Below, one piece after another: positions 9,258 to 18,342 of a stretch of DNA of 64,000 nt. The DNA is taken from the NCBI RefSeq assembly GCF_001700435.1, contig NZ_LYPC01000020.1:373678-437677 (forward strand), given 5' to 3'. Numbering within the stretch: position 1 is the first letter of the stretch; each line of letters starts with the position of its first letter. The stretch is from Paenibacillus pectinilyticus (GTDB lineage: Bacteria; Bacillota; Bacilli; Paenibacillales; NBRC-103111). Position numbers and translations under genes: made by a program. Under the pieces are notes generated by a model. That model was not told where the DNA came from. It was given only the letters and a program-made list of their open reading frames with translations, and searched no databases.

Positions 9258-10019
9258 CTATCCCTTCACGTTCTGAGCAATAATTTCAGCGATCCGTTGG
9301 TTCACATGGTTAGTGAATAGCCCACCGTGATAACAAAGGATATTCTCGATATCAAACTCGGTGTATTTCTGCAATGACGCTAAGGCCAAAGGATAGTCTG
9401 AACAATACGCTGGAATAGGACCCTCAAGTACACCGTCCGTAACAACCATGGAATCCGCGGCAATTAAGGTTTTGCTTGCTTTATGATAAAGGCTCATATG
9501 GCCTGGTGTATGTCCTGGCGTGAGGATCACGGTAAGCCCGCCAAACCGATCAATTTCTTGTCCATCTTCGAGAATCGTGTGAACAGGCCCTTTAGGCGGA
9601 TTCTCAAGTCTATTCCGAAAGGCTGCCTTCATTTCGGGTGCTGCGTCCGCTGGCAAGTTAGCCATGGCACGCTCGATTGCTTCAGGTGTAATTTTGATGA
9701 GACGTTTCTCGCCTTGGATATATGGTTTTTCTAATTCGGTCGCGAATACTTCGATGGGCCGCTCGGAAGCTTCCAGAAGCGTAGAAAGGCTGCCGATATG
9801 ATCGATATCTTGGTGTGTAATAATGATGGAGTCCAAAGCCTTCAAGGGAACGGCAATGTCTTCGAACGCTTTTTGAATTAATGGCATGACACCTGGGTGG
9901 CCTGTATCGACTAGGAGAACTCCTTGTTCATCAACCAATAGAGCGGGGTGGATGACAGTGACGTTGCCCATAACAGGTACAGCTAGCTCAAGTGAATAAA
10001 GTCCTTTGGATATTTGCAT
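9258..10019 (-). CDS. MBL-fold metallo-hydrolase
   Basis: A 253-residue metallo-beta-lactamase-fold hydrolase. The metal motif is THQDIDHIGS, that is H-x-D-x-D-H, with Asp in place of the usual second His; this variant is found in a subset of the superfamily. Later ligand segments are LTPGHTPGHMSLY and ADSMVVTDG, and the tail has ILCYHGG with the last His. It may act on a small ester, lactone or thioester; the substrate is unknown. ATG 10019 is preceded by GGAGGG at seven bases, while the longer frame upstream lacks a site. Confidence 0.87.
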   Translation of the reverse strand: MQISKGLYSLELAVPVMGNVTVIHPALLVDEQGVLLVDTGHPGVMPLIQKAFEDIAVPLKALDSIIITHQDIDHIGSLSTLLEASERPIEVFATELEKPYIQGEKRLIKITPEAIERAMANLPADAAPEMKAAFRNRLENPPKGPVHTILEDGQEIDRFGGLTVILTPGHTPGHMSLYHKASKTLIAADSMVVTDGVLEGPIPAYCSDYPLALASLQKYTEFDIENILCYHGGLFTNHVNQRIAEIIAQNVKG

Positions 10020-10203
10020 GCGAAGCCCTCCAATGTGAAATGATAAGTGAAAATGGAATAGTGATATCATATCCAAAGGGTGATAGTCTGTCAAATAAAT
10101 AATTAATAATATCACATAATTCATTGAATGTCAATACTAATATTCTTACTAATAAAAGCAAACTAAATTTTGTCCAAATCTTGATCATCGTGTGAATAAA
10201 ATA

Positions 10204-10232
10204 TGAACAAAATCTTTTTTTTGTGGTATACT
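10204..10232 (+). promoter_or_regulatory. Sigma-A-type promoter with extended -10
   Basis: TGAACA (10204-10209), a 17-base spacer and TATACT (10227-10232) preceded by TGG, an extended -10. It lies about 37 bases before the start at 10269. Confidence 0.6.
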
Positions 10233-10268
10233 ACTATTAAAGCACTTACATTTAAGTCAGGAGTTGTG

Positions 10269-10535
10269 ATGACAATGTCTAATAGAGCCGTGTCCGTTAA
10301 CCCTATTGAGCGCGTAGAACGAGATGTTATGCCATTAGTGAAAATGATGACATTTACCGCTTGGGCTTTGCTTGCTGTTGGTTTAGTACTAAGCTTGTTC
10401 AGCATAGAAAGTTTCAATGATCGCAATACACCTTTAATGGTCGGTATTGGATTTATGGTAGGTAGTGTCCATGTTTATGTGATTCGTACAGCTATTCATT
10501 TGGTACATTCTCGTTCTGTTTCCAAGAGTGAATGA
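10269..10535 (+). CDS. Small two-helix membrane protein, unknown
   Basis: An 88-residue protein I cannot assign to a family. An N-terminal polar stretch (NRAVSVNPIERVERD) is followed by two predicted membrane helices, about residues 27-46 (MMTFTAWALLAVGLVLSLF) and 57-80, then a short Ser/Lys tail. ATG 10269 has CAGGAG five bases upstream; a second ATG lies two codons further. It is monocistronic, with its own promoter and a strong terminator, directly before the quinol oxidase operon. Confidence 0.65.
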   Translation: MTMSNRAVSVNPIERVERDVMPLVKMMTFTAWALLAVGLVLSLFSIESFNDRNTPLMVGIGFMVGSVHVYVIRTAIHLVHSRSVSKSE

Positions 10536-10563
10536 GTTTTGGAATTCCAAGGAATACTATATT

Positions 10564-10599
10564 AGCCTTTCAAGTGAGAACACTTGAAAGGCTTTTTGT
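10564..10599 (+). terminator. Terminator of the 10269-10535 gene
   Basis: AGCCTTTCAAGTG (10564-10576), loop AGAA, CACTTGAAAGGCT (10581-10593), then TTTT: a perfect 13-bp stem. Confidence 0.93.
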
Positions 10600-10766
10600 C
10601 GTTCATAATTTTCCATCAGAGTCAACAAACGTTCTGTGACAGTTGTTTTACATTCCAACGTCAAACCATTGACGTATTTGTTAAGACCTGTTTGTGATGA
10701 TGATCTTTTATGAACAAGGTGATATGTTACTTATAGATAGGATTTGTGATTGGGAGGGTATAGAGA

Positions 10767-11768
10767 ATGAAGAAGAGAAAGCTTGTCCAAGCAGGGATGC
10801 TCTTCACGATGGTTGCCATCATTACACTACTTTCAGGTTGTGGCCATCAAGCAATGGTATTGGATCCGAAAGGACCGGTAGGCGCACAGCAAAGGGATCT
10901 TATTGTGATTGCCACCATATTGTGCGCAATTATCCTCGTGCCGGTGCTTGCACTTACGGCATGGATCGTTTGGCGCTATCGTGATAAGAAAGGAAATAAA
11001 GCTTCGTACAAGCCGAACTGGTCACACAGTACTTCATTAGAAGTCGTGTGGTGGGCTGTTCCGATTATTATCATTGTAGCCTTAGCAGTTGTTACGGTGA
11101 AATACACGTATGCATTAAATCCTTCTAAACCTTTGAAGTCTGATAAAGAGGCTATTACGATTCAAGTTACATCGCTCGATTGGAAATGGTTATTCACTTA
11201 TCCAGAGCAAGGCATCGCAACCGTCAATTATTTGCAAATTCCTGAAGATACACCGATTAAATTTGAACTTACATCTGATGCGCCAATGAATTCCTTCTGG
11301 ATTCCGCAGTTAGGTGGACAGATTTATACGATGTCAGGTATGAAAATGACGCTATACTTACAAGCCGATGAGATCGGGCATTATTTCGGAACAGGTGCGA
11401 ACTTCAGTGGGGAGCATTTCGCGGACATGACCTTCGATGTGAATACGACGTCTCGTGCGGACTTCGACACATTCGTTGCGAAGACCAAAAATGTACCGAC
11501 AAAATTGACGGATGAGACGTACAAAGAATTATCCATGCCAGGTAAATCAGGTGTGAGATATTTCTCCTCCATCCCTGACGATCTATTTGACCGGACCGTG
11601 ATGAAATATATGCATGGTGCAACGGTTACCAATGGGATTGAACCGGGGCATAAGAGCATGGGTTCTAAGGAAGAAGGCACGATTAAAGCCGATACGATTG
11701 AAAAGAACAAGCCTATGGACCACTCCAAAATGGATATGGACCATAGCCAAATGAATATGTCAAAGTAA
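10767..11768 (+). CDS. qoxA: Quinol oxidase subunit II (cytochrome aa3-600/bo3 type)
   Basis: Subunit II of a haem-copper quinol oxidase, part of the proton-pumping terminal oxidase. It is a lipoprotein: hydrophobic signal, lipobox LSGC with Cys25. Two membrane helices follow (about 47-69 and 90-112), then the cupredoxin domain. The copper-A ligands are absent: the expected Cys-x3-Cys region reads GANFSGEHFADM, so it should take electrons from quinol rather than cytochrome c. An odd C-terminal tail (MDHSKMDMDHSQMNMSK) is rich in Met and His and could bind copper. It is the first gene of a four-gene operon. Confidence 0.95.
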   Translation: MKKRKLVQAGMLFTMVAIITLLSGCGHQAMVLDPKGPVGAQQRDLIVIATILCAIILVPVLALTAWIVWRYRDKKGNKASYKPNWSHSTSLEVVWWAVPIIIIVALAVVTVKYTYALNPSKPLKSDKEAITIQVTSLDWKWLFTYPEQGIATVNYLQIPEDTPIKFELTSDAPMNSFWIPQLGGQIYTMSGMKMTLYLQADEIGHYFGTGANFSGEHFADMTFDVNTTSRADFDTFVAKTKNVPTKLTDETYKELSMPGKSGVRYFSSIPDDLFDRTVMKYMHGATVTNGIEPGHKSMGSKEEGTIKADTIEKNKPMDHSKMDMDHSQMNMSK

Positions 11769-11800
11769 TTGATTAAAGTTTCACGAAGGGAGATCATCTC

Positions 11801-13768
11801 ATGCTCGATAAAATAAAAGATTTCGCCTCTGATTTTTTCGTAACGGGCGATCCGATGATTTTGGGTGCCCAGGTCAGTATCGGGCTCTCGATGGTAGCAA
11901 TTGTTTTCGTGCTCACCTTTTTCAGGAAATGGGGCTGGCTCTGGCGTGAATGGTTGACGACTGTCGATCATAAACGAATTGGGATCATGTACATCATTTG
12001 TTCGATCCTGATGTTGTTCCGCGGCGGTGTGGATGCGCTTCTCATGCGCTTGCAGCTCGCGATTCCGGACAATCAGATCCTGCAGCCGGATCACTATAAT
12101 CAAATTTTCACAACGCATGGCGTTATCATGATTCTGTTCATGGCGATGCCGCTGATGTTTGGTTTGTTCAACATTGTTGTCCCATTACAAATCGGGGCGC
12201 GCGATGTCGCGTATCCGTTCTTAAATTCATTAAGCTTCTGGATGTTCTTCTGGGGCGCTATGCTGTTCAACGTTTCCTTCGTAATCGGGGGTTCACCAGA
12301 TGCAGGTTGGTTGAGTTATCCGCCTTTATCTGAAATGTCACATAGCCCAGGAGTTGGAGAGAACTTCTATATATGGGGCATTCAAGTTTCGGGTATCGGT
12401 AGTTTAGCAACGGGGATTAACTTTATTGTGACCATTTTGAAAATGCGCACACCTGGCATGAAATTGATGAAAATGCCAATGTTTACATGGTCCGTATTTT
12501 CAAGCTGTATCATGATCATCTTCGCATTCCCAATCTTGACCGTTACACTTGCGTTATTGTTCTTAGACCGTTTCTTAGGTGCGCATTTCTTCACCTTGGA
12601 CGGCGGCGGAAATCCAATGATGTACATCAACTTAATATGGATGTGGGGTCACCCTGAGGTCTACATTGTCGTGATTCCAGCCTTCGGTATCTTCTCAGAA
12701 GTCGTGTCGACCTTCTCGAAGAAGAAGCTGTTCGGCTACAAATCCATGGTTTTCGCGATGCTCATCATTAGTTTATTATCCTTCTTTACATGGGCGCATC
12801 ACTTCTTCACGATGGGTTCAGGCGCAGATGTGAATGCTTTCTTCGCGATAAGTACGATGCTCATTGCGATTCCGACGGGGGCCAAAGTATTTAACTGGCT
12901 GTTTACGATGTTTAGGGGGAAAATCCGCTTTACGACACCGATGCTTTGGACAATCGCCTTCATTCCTTGTTTCATCGTCGGGGGGATGACAGGGGTACTC
13001 TTATCTGTGGCACCTGCTGATTTTCAGTTTCACAACAGTTATTTCTTGATTGCACATTTCCATCAAGTATTAATCGGTGGGGTTGCGTTCGGATATTTCG
13101 CGGGTCTTTACTACTGGTGGCCGAAGATGTTCGGCTTCAAACTCAATGAACGTCTGGGACGTTGGGCATTCTGGTTATGGAACATTGGTTTCTATGTTTG
13201 TTTCATGCCGCAATATTTCCTAGGGCTAGATGGGATGACTCGTCGTACCTACACGTATAGCTGGGATATGGGCTGGGGCCCGCTAAACATGGTTTCCACA
13301 ATCGGTGGTTTCCTGATGGGGGTAGGCTTCCTATTCCAAGTATGGCAAATCGCGCACTCGATTAAATTCAGAGAACCAGATCTTACGGGAGATCCGTGGG
13401 ATGCACGCACATTGGAATGGTCGATTCCTTCACCAGCACCACTTTACAACTTTGCTGTGCTTCCGAAAGCGGATGTAACAGATGCTTGGTGGGAAGAGAA
13501 GCAAGGCACGGTACCGAAGCAGCCTGTACCTACCACGTATGAACCTATTCATATGCCGAAAAACTCTGCAATTCCGTTCATTATCTCGGGTATGTGGTTC
13601 TTCGCAGGCTTCGGGTTCGTATGGGATTGGATGTGGTTGACGATTCCGGCATTAATCGGAGTTGCCATCTGTATGATTGCTCGTTCCTTCAGCTATGATA
13701 CGGATTACTATATTCCAGCGGATGAAGTGAAAGCCACGGAAGACGCATGGAGAGGAGTGAAGGGCTAA
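11801..13768 (+). CDS. qoxB: Quinol oxidase subunit I
   Basis: Catalytic subunit I (655 residues) of the haem-copper oxidase, holding the low-spin haem and the haem-copper oxygen reduction centre. About 14-15 membrane helices are visible. Diagnostic motifs are HPEVYIVVIPAFG, which carries the copper-B His and the cross-linked Tyr, the WAHHFF di-histidine pair, and IAHFHQVLIGG with the axial haem histidines. TTVDHKRIGIMYI near residues 48-60 is the usual entry to the core. A good AAGGGAG site precedes ATG 11801. The stop overlaps the start of subunit III by one base. Confidence 0.97.
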   Translation: MLDKIKDFASDFFVTGDPMILGAQVSIGLSMVAIVFVLTFFRKWGWLWREWLTTVDHKRIGIMYIICSILMLFRGGVDALLMRLQLAIPDNQILQPDHYNQIFTTHGVIMILFMAMPLMFGLFNIVVPLQIGARDVAYPFLNSLSFWMFFWGAMLFNVSFVIGGSPDAGWLSYPPLSEMSHSPGVGENFYIWGIQVSGIGSLATGINFIVTILKMRTPGMKLMKMPMFTWSVFSSCIMIIFAFPILTVTLALLFLDRFLGAHFFTLDGGGNPMMYINLIWMWGHPEVYIVVIPAFGIFSEVVSTFSKKKLFGYKSMVFAMLIISLLSFFTWAHHFFTMGSGADVNAFFAISTMLIAIPTGAKVFNWLFTMFRGKIRFTTPMLWTIAFIPCFIVGGMTGVLLSVAPADFQFHNSYFLIAHFHQVLIGGVAFGYFAGLYYWWPKMFGFKLNERLGRWAFWLWNIGFYVCFMPQYFLGLDGMTRRTYTYSWDMGWGPLNMVSTIGGFLMGVGFLFQVWQIAHSIKFREPDLTGDPWDARTLEWSIPSPAPLYNFAVLPKADVTDAWWEEKQGTVPKQPVPTTYEPIHMPKNSAIPFIISGMWFFAGFGFVWDWMWLTIPALIGVAICMIARSFSYDTDYYIPADEVKATEDAWRGVKG

Positions 13769-14385
13769 TGGCACATACAGTTTCACATGCAGCACATCAT
13801 GACCACGAACACGATCATGAGCACGATCATGAATCGCTCAAGACGTTCGGCTTTTGGATATTTCTAATTACGGACTGTATCTTATTCGGTTCTTTATTCG
13901 CCACGTACGTGGTGCTTCATCAGAACACGAACGGTGGACCTACACCGGAAGAACTTTTCAAGATGCCAGGTATTATTGCTGAAACCTTCATCTTGCTTAC
14001 GAGCTCCTTTACGAGCGGGATCGCTGTGCTTGGTATGCACAAAGGCAACATGAAGCAACTCATCGGCTGGTTAGCCGTTACAGTGCTTCTAGGAGCGTCC
14101 TTCGTTGGCTTAGAGCTGAATGAATTTATTCACATGGTTAATCATGAAGGAGCAACAATCAGCACGAGCGGGTTCTTATCTGCGTTCTTCACACTAGTTG
14201 GTACGCACGGACTTCACGTATCCGTTGGTTTGATCTGGATGATTGGATTAATCTTTCAATTGAAACGCCGCGGAATTACGGCTGTTACGAAACGTAAAGT
14301 GGCGATCATTTCCCTATACTGGCATTTCCTTGATGTCGTTTGGATCTTCGTATTTACGGTTGTTTATCTCATGGGGGTGATGTAA
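13768..14385 (+). CDS. qoxC: Quinol oxidase subunit III
   Basis: Five-helix subunit III (205 residues) of the terminal oxidase. ATG 13768 overlaps the subunit I stop in TAATG, with AGAGGAG upstream, implying translational coupling. The N-terminus before the first helix is unusually His-rich (HTVSHAAHHDHEHDHEHDHE), which could bind metal ions. Family signs are FGFWIFLITDCILFGSLFATY at the first helix, FVGLELNEF and the THGLHVSVGLIWM segment. Confidence 0.95.
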   Translation: MAHTVSHAAHHDHEHDHEHDHESLKTFGFWIFLITDCILFGSLFATYVVLHQNTNGGPTPEELFKMPGIIAETFILLTSSFTSGIAVLGMHKGNMKQLIGWLAVTVLLGASFVGLELNEFIHMVNHEGATISTSGFLSAFFTLVGTHGLHVSVGLIWMIGLIFQLKRRGITAVTKRKVAIISLYWHFLDVVWIFVFTVVYLMGVM

Positions 14386-14715
14386 GTGAGTCAATCACAT
14401 ACTAGTTCGCATAACAATCATGAGTCACATGGTTCATTGAAATCGTATATCATTGGATTTGCACTCTCGATTATTTTGACCATTATTCCACTTGTGGTTG
14501 TTATGAACCATATGCTTGAAAAAACGGGGACATTGGTATTGATTTTGATCATGGCTGTTCTGCAATTCGCTGTTCAGTTGTTCTTCTTCATGCATGTCAA
14601 AGAGGGCGAGAATGCGCGCTGGAACATTATGGCGCTGATCTTCGGACTTGTCATTCTGATTACGATTGTTGCTGGTTCGATCTGGATTATGACTTATAAT
14701 ATGGTTGGACACTAA
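14386..14715 (+). CDS. qoxD: Quinol oxidase subunit IV
   Basis: The small three-helix assembly subunit (109 residues). GTG 14386 immediately follows the subunit III stop, with GGGGGTGATG overlapping the upstream gene's end, so translation is coupled. The N-terminal tail is again rich in His, Ser and Asn (SQSHTSSHNNHESHG). The helices then follow the subunit IV pattern, with FFFMHVKEG between the second and third. Last gene of the operon. Confidence 0.93.
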   Translation: MSQSHTSSHNNHESHGSLKSYIIGFALSIILTIIPLVVVMNHMLEKTGTLVLILIMAVLQFAVQLFFFMHVKEGENARWNIMALIFGLVILITIVAGSIWIMTYNMVGH

Positions 14716-14732
14716 ATCATTCATGTCGTTAA

Positions 14733-14775
14733 TGAAAAACGTTCTTTGCCACTAGTGGTGAAGGGCGTTTTTTCG
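14733..14775 (+). terminator. Terminator of the qox operon
   Basis: An imperfect hairpin: AACG, TTCTT and GCCAC pair in turn with TGGT, GAAGGG and CGTT, followed by a run of T to about 14775. Confidence 0.75.
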
Positions 14776-14835
14776 TTATGGATAGGGCATCGAGGTATTG
14801 CGGGTGATAAAAGGGTTGTCTTTCTATTTCTGACA

Positions 14836-14869
14836 TGATACATTATGTATCAGAGATACTAATTGTATC
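14836..14869. promoter_or_regulatory. Two tandem inverted repeats, possible operator
   Basis: TGATACAT-T-ATGTATCA (14836-14852) is a perfect palindrome; GATAC-TAATT-GTATC (14855-14869) repeats the GATAC/GTATC half-sites exactly 18 bases on. They lie 47 to 80 bases before the L,D-transpeptidase start. This looks like a pair of sites for one dimeric regulator, whose identity I cannot name. Confidence 0.45.
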
Positions 14870-14915
14870 GAACAACTGGTGAGACAAGCTAATTTCATGA
14901 ACGGAGAGGAGCCGA

Positions 14916-16427
14916 ATGATCCGACGAAATCAACGTTTCCATAACCAACTTGATGATCACCTCATCCATTTGCACAAGAACTTGTTCATTAGTCATTCAG
15001 ATCCGCTTTATTATGAGAAAGTCATTCGCTATTTGGATGCGAACTCGCCGGAAGCCCATTATAATTTGGGTCGAAAATTTCATGTGAAAGGAAACTGGAC
15101 TCGCGCTCGATTTCATTATAAGGAAGTGCTTAGAACCTATCCTTCACCCTTTTATTCCGCTGCGAATCGAGCGATCCATCAGTTAGACCTGCAGCACGCG
15201 GCACATCTCGAAAGTTTGGAAAACACGCTTCCAGCTAGTAAGAAGCCGTTATTGCCTCCTTTTATGAAAACGTTACTCATTGTACTCCTGCTTATTAATG
15301 TTCTCTTGGCTGCACTTTTCTTAGGTAATTCATCGATTTCCCGTACGGTTTCCAAAATGAAACTATGGGGCGTAGGCAGTGAGGTTACCTATGAGACGGT
15401 GGACAAGCCGTTTATCTTGTATGTCTCGCCAGAGACAGCGCGTTCTGACATTGAGAAGTCGCTGCACAATCAAGCCCTTGTTCTTGCAAAAGAAATGCCG
15501 AATGCCAATATTTTGATTTATAGTATTGTTTCGCAGGATGCAAGGGATACCGGCAAAACTATGCTGTTGACCAATGCAGATGTGATCAAGAAGGCCATTG
15601 CCGTTGCCACCTATCAGCCAAGTGCAGAGGACATGGTTCATATCCGCTTCCTGAATGCAGAATTTGAAGAGCACCAACCGCTTAGTGCGATTGGTGCTAA
15701 TTTAGTTCGGACGGCTTTGACATCCTACGAAAAAGATGTTGGTGGCCCTCCGTCGAACGTAGATGAGCTGCTGCAAGACTATCCGAATAATTATTTAAGC
15801 TTTATCCCTGTAGAAGCTGATTCAGGCTCGAATCAGGTCTCAACGGTCTATGATGGCCGGGGGGGATGGGTGTATGATCCCCATGCAGGGGATATGGCCC
15901 ATATGTTTTATGCGAATACAGATGAGGGAGCAGGAGTGCCTTATGACCCCGTTCATCTAGAAGTTAACAAAGCGGAGCACCAGTTAAAGCTGGTAAGCGG
16001 TTCATATCTCCTGTGGGATAAGGAAATCGGGCTTGGAGCTGGCGGCAGCACGCCAGAGGGCGAATTTCGCGTCATAGACCGCGTCCAGCAGCCAAAAGGG
16101 AAGACAACCCAGAGCTATGGCGAAGCAGGCTTAGGGCTAGGCGCAATCGCTTTACACGGCACTTATGATGAGACTTCCATCGGCGCGGATAAATCTCTGG
16201 GCTGTGTGCGCTTAACGAATGAGGATGTCCAACAGATATTCCCATTCGTTCCAAAAGGCGCAGAGGTGCGCATTCTCTCGAACACAGTCTCGGGCTCGAA
16301 CTTGAGCTCGCCATCAGCTGCTCCAGAACCTGCGGAGCCTTTAAAACAAGCAAGCTTGCTCATACCGCCTGTCTTACCCAAACATAAAGAATCCACGGAA
16401 AAGGTCGTCTTCCATTGGTTAGGCTGA
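14916..16427 (+). CDS. Membrane-anchored L,D-transpeptidase (YkuD domain)
   Basis: A 503-residue protein whose C-terminal YkuD domain forms 3-3 peptidoglycan cross-links or remodels spore wall. The catalytic signature is HGTYDETSIG...SLGCVRL, with Cys430. Residues 1-115 are cytoplasmic and include one TPR-like helix pair (YNLGRKFHVKGNWTRARFHY); a single helix at about 122-141 crosses the membrane, so the catalytic part is outside. Between them, about residues 263-330, a segment with GGPPSNVDELL and DGRGGWVYDP recalls the globular part of GspG-type pseudopilins. The start ATG has GGAGAGGAG upstream. Confidence 0.88.
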   Translation: MIRRNQRFHNQLDDHLIHLHKNLFISHSDPLYYEKVIRYLDANSPEAHYNLGRKFHVKGNWTRARFHYKEVLRTYPSPFYSAANRAIHQLDLQHAAHLESLENTLPASKKPLLPPFMKTLLIVLLLINVLLAALFLGNSSISRTVSKMKLWGVGSEVTYETVDKPFILYVSPETARSDIEKSLHNQALVLAKEMPNANILIYSIVSQDARDTGKTMLLTNADVIKKAIAVATYQPSAEDMVHIRFLNAEFEEHQPLSAIGANLVRTALTSYEKDVGGPPSNVDELLQDYPNNYLSFIPVEADSGSNQVSTVYDGRGGWVYDPHAGDMAHMFYANTDEGAGVPYDPVHLEVNKAEHQLKLVSGSYLLWDKEIGLGAGGSTPEGEFRVIDRVQQPKGKTTQSYGEAGLGLGAIALHGTYDETSIGADKSLGCVRLTNEDVQQIFPFVPKGAEVRILSNTVSGSNLSSPSAAPEPAEPLKQASLLIPPVLPKHKESTEKVVFHWLG

Positions 16428-16478
16428 AAAAAGCAGTTGAAGCTTCACGAGGAACCTCGTAAGCCTCAACTGCTTTTA
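16427..16478. terminator. Bidirectional terminator
   Basis: AAAAGCAGTTGA (about 16429-16440) pairs with TCAACTGCTTTT (about 16465-16476), with an inner CGAGG/CCTCG hairpin. It separates the L,D-transpeptidase from the convergent aminopeptidase gene. Confidence 0.85.
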
Positions 16479-16520
16479 ACGTCTTGGAGGACGATGTTGC
16501 ACGGTGTCCTACCTAATTAA

Positions 16521-17636
16521 CTACATTAAATTCTCGGGATTCAATTTCTCTAGCTCAGGAATGACAAAACGTCCGTCTTTCCGTATGAGCACATCGTCGA
16601 AATAAATTTCGCCGCCGCCATACTCTGGACGTTGAATCAAGACCATATCCCAGTGTACAGATGAACGGTTCGTATTATCCGCAGTTTCATAGGCTTGACC
16701 TGGTGTGAAATGGATGCTGCCGTCAATTTTCTCATCGAACAAAATATCTTTCATCGGATTTTGTATATAAGGATTCACACCGATCGCGAATTCACCGATG
16801 AAACGAGCCCCGTCATCCGTATCCAGGATCTCATTCAACTTCTTCGTGTCATTGCTGGTCGCTTGAATGATACGGCCATTCTCGAACGTCAGGACGATGT
16901 TCTCGAAAGAGGTGCCGGAATAGATCGTTGGCGTGTTGTAACTGATGACACCGTTAACGGAATCCTTCACAGGTGCTGTATACACCTCGCCGTCCGGGAT
17001 ATTGCGAAGGCCAGAACACGGAACAGCTCCGATATTTTTGATCGAGAAGCTGAGATCGGTTCCCTTCGCGACTAGACGTACACGATCGGTACGGTTCATC
17101 AGATCAACGAGAGATTCCATGGCTTTAGCCATTTTGCTATAGTCGAGGTTACACACATTAAAGTAGAAGTCTTCGAAGGCTTCCGTGCTCTTACCAGCCA
17201 ATTGCGCCATCGAAGGATTCGGATACCGCATCACGACCCATTTGGTGTTATTGATGCGCTCATCGAAGATGGGACGTTGGAAATGCTTCAGGAATAGCTT
17301 CATTTGCTCATCAGGCACATCGGAAGACTCTGTGATGTTATCGCCGCTGCGAACAGCCACATAAGCATCCATCTGTTTCATTCGCTCCAGTTCAAAATTA
17401 GACCATGCGCTGAATTGCTCCTGCGTGCCTTTCATTTGCAGACTGCGTGTGATTGCTGGATCACGCAATTCAATGAAAGGGTTACCCCCTGCGGCATAAA
17501 CTTCCTCAATTAAGCATTTCGCAAGCTCAGGATCTTTAACACCTATCATTTCAATCAATATGTTCTCACCGGGTTGTAGGTTCACCGAATATTGAATAAT
17601 GTTTCGTGCAAACGTTTGAAGTCGTGGATCTCTCAT
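16521..17636 (-). CDS. M29-family metallo-aminopeptidase
   Basis: A 371-residue cytoplasmic aminopeptidase of family M29 (AmpS/PepS/aminopeptidase T). It uses two metal ions; the conserved ligand region is seen in GEFAIGVNP and NRSSVHWDMVLIQ (Glu and His-x-Asp), close to the family's NxSxxHxDxM pattern. Length is slightly below the usual 405-415 residues but the protein looks intact, ending in FVIPELEKLNPENLM. ATG 17636 has GGGAG nine bases upstream. Monocistronic, with a divergent promoter region shared with the gene at 17800. Confidence 0.9.
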   Translation of the reverse strand: MRDPRLQTFARNIIQYSVNLQPGENILIEMIGVKDPELAKCLIEEVYAAGGNPFIELRDPAITRSLQMKGTQEQFSAWSNFELERMKQMDAYVAVRSGDNITESSDVPDEQMKLFLKHFQRPIFDERINNTKWVVMRYPNPSMAQLAGKSTEAFEDFYFNVCNLDYSKMAKAMESLVDLMNRTDRVRLVAKGTDLSFSIKNIGAVPCSGLRNIPDGEVYTAPVKDSVNGVISYNTPTIYSGTSFENIVLTFENGRIIQATSNDTKKLNEILDTDDGARFIGEFAIGVNPYIQNPMKDILFDEKIDGSIHFTPGQAYETADNTNRSSVHWDMVLIQRPEYGGGEIYFDDVLIRKDGRFVIPELEKLNPENLM

Positions 17637-17799
17637 CTATAGGTCTCCCTTTAATAAAAAATACGTACCGTTAAATTATAACGCAACGCGTTGTGGTAAT
17701 CCAATCGAGGATCATGGCTTCGTGGAGTTGGAAGGGGTATACTACTTCTAGGAGTAAGGTGCTTTCAAGAAAATGGGACGACAACTAGAGGAGGACGCT

Positions 17800-18342
17800 A
17801 TGGCAAGAGATCAAATTAAAGTGCCCTTTGGGTACGAACCCCCGCCTGATACAGAGAAAGGTACCGTATTCGTCTTCGAAACGTTCGAGGACTGGACGGA
17901 ACGAGAGATGAACGGTTTCATCGCATGGGCAGAGAGTAAGAAGTTCGTACGAGCCGTCTTTTATCCACAGCATGAAGAAACGCTTCGTAGGATGGATATT
18001 CGCGCAGAGCTGCCTTATTACGCCCGTGTAAAGCATCTAGAGTCATTGCTGGAGGATGTCGATACGACGCTTTCAATCGAACTGGATAAATGGGAAGGAA
18101 AGCGGAAGAAATACACTCCCTTGGATACATCACTAAGCTTCCTGGCGGAGAAATCGCCTAGCCCGTATTTTATTTGTATGAGTGACCGCTATGCCAACCT
18201 TTTTGTGACCTATCCATCCTTCAAAGAATGGATCAAAAAAGCAAGACTCGTCATCTTCACGCAGTTCCGTGTTCCCCTTCATGGCAAGCTAAATGACTAT
18301 GCCGATCGATGGGAAACGGTGGATTTCGGGAATGGCGCTTAA
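17800..18342 (+). CDS. Hypothetical protein, 180 residues
   Basis: I do not recognise the family. ATG 17800 follows GAGGAGG; the upstream ATG 17773 has no site. The protein is soluble, basic and aromatic-rich (Phe, Tyr, Trp), opening with KVPFGYEPPPDTEKGTVFVF and ending in HGKLNDYADRWETVDFGNGA. No metal or nucleotide motif is visible. Its last 11 bases overlap the start of the MFS gene, so the two are translationally coupled and probably act together. Confidence 0.72.
   Translation: MARDQIKVPFGYEPPPDTEKGTVFVFETFEDWTEREMNGFIAWAESKKFVRAVFYPQHEETLRRMDIRAELPYYARVKHLESLLEDVDTTLSIELDKWEGKRKKYTPLDTSLSFLAEKSPSPYFICMSDRYANLFVTYPSFKEWIKKARLVIFTQFRVPLHGKLNDYADRWETVDFGNGA

Noticed and set aside
10694..10984. 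96-codon frame overlapping the start of qoxA
   Set aside because: Different frame from the lipoprotein start at 10767 and no ribosome binding site; a shadow frame.
11381..12118. 245-codon minus-strand frame over qoxA/qoxB
   Set aside because: Covers two certain genes on the other strand and has no recognisable product.
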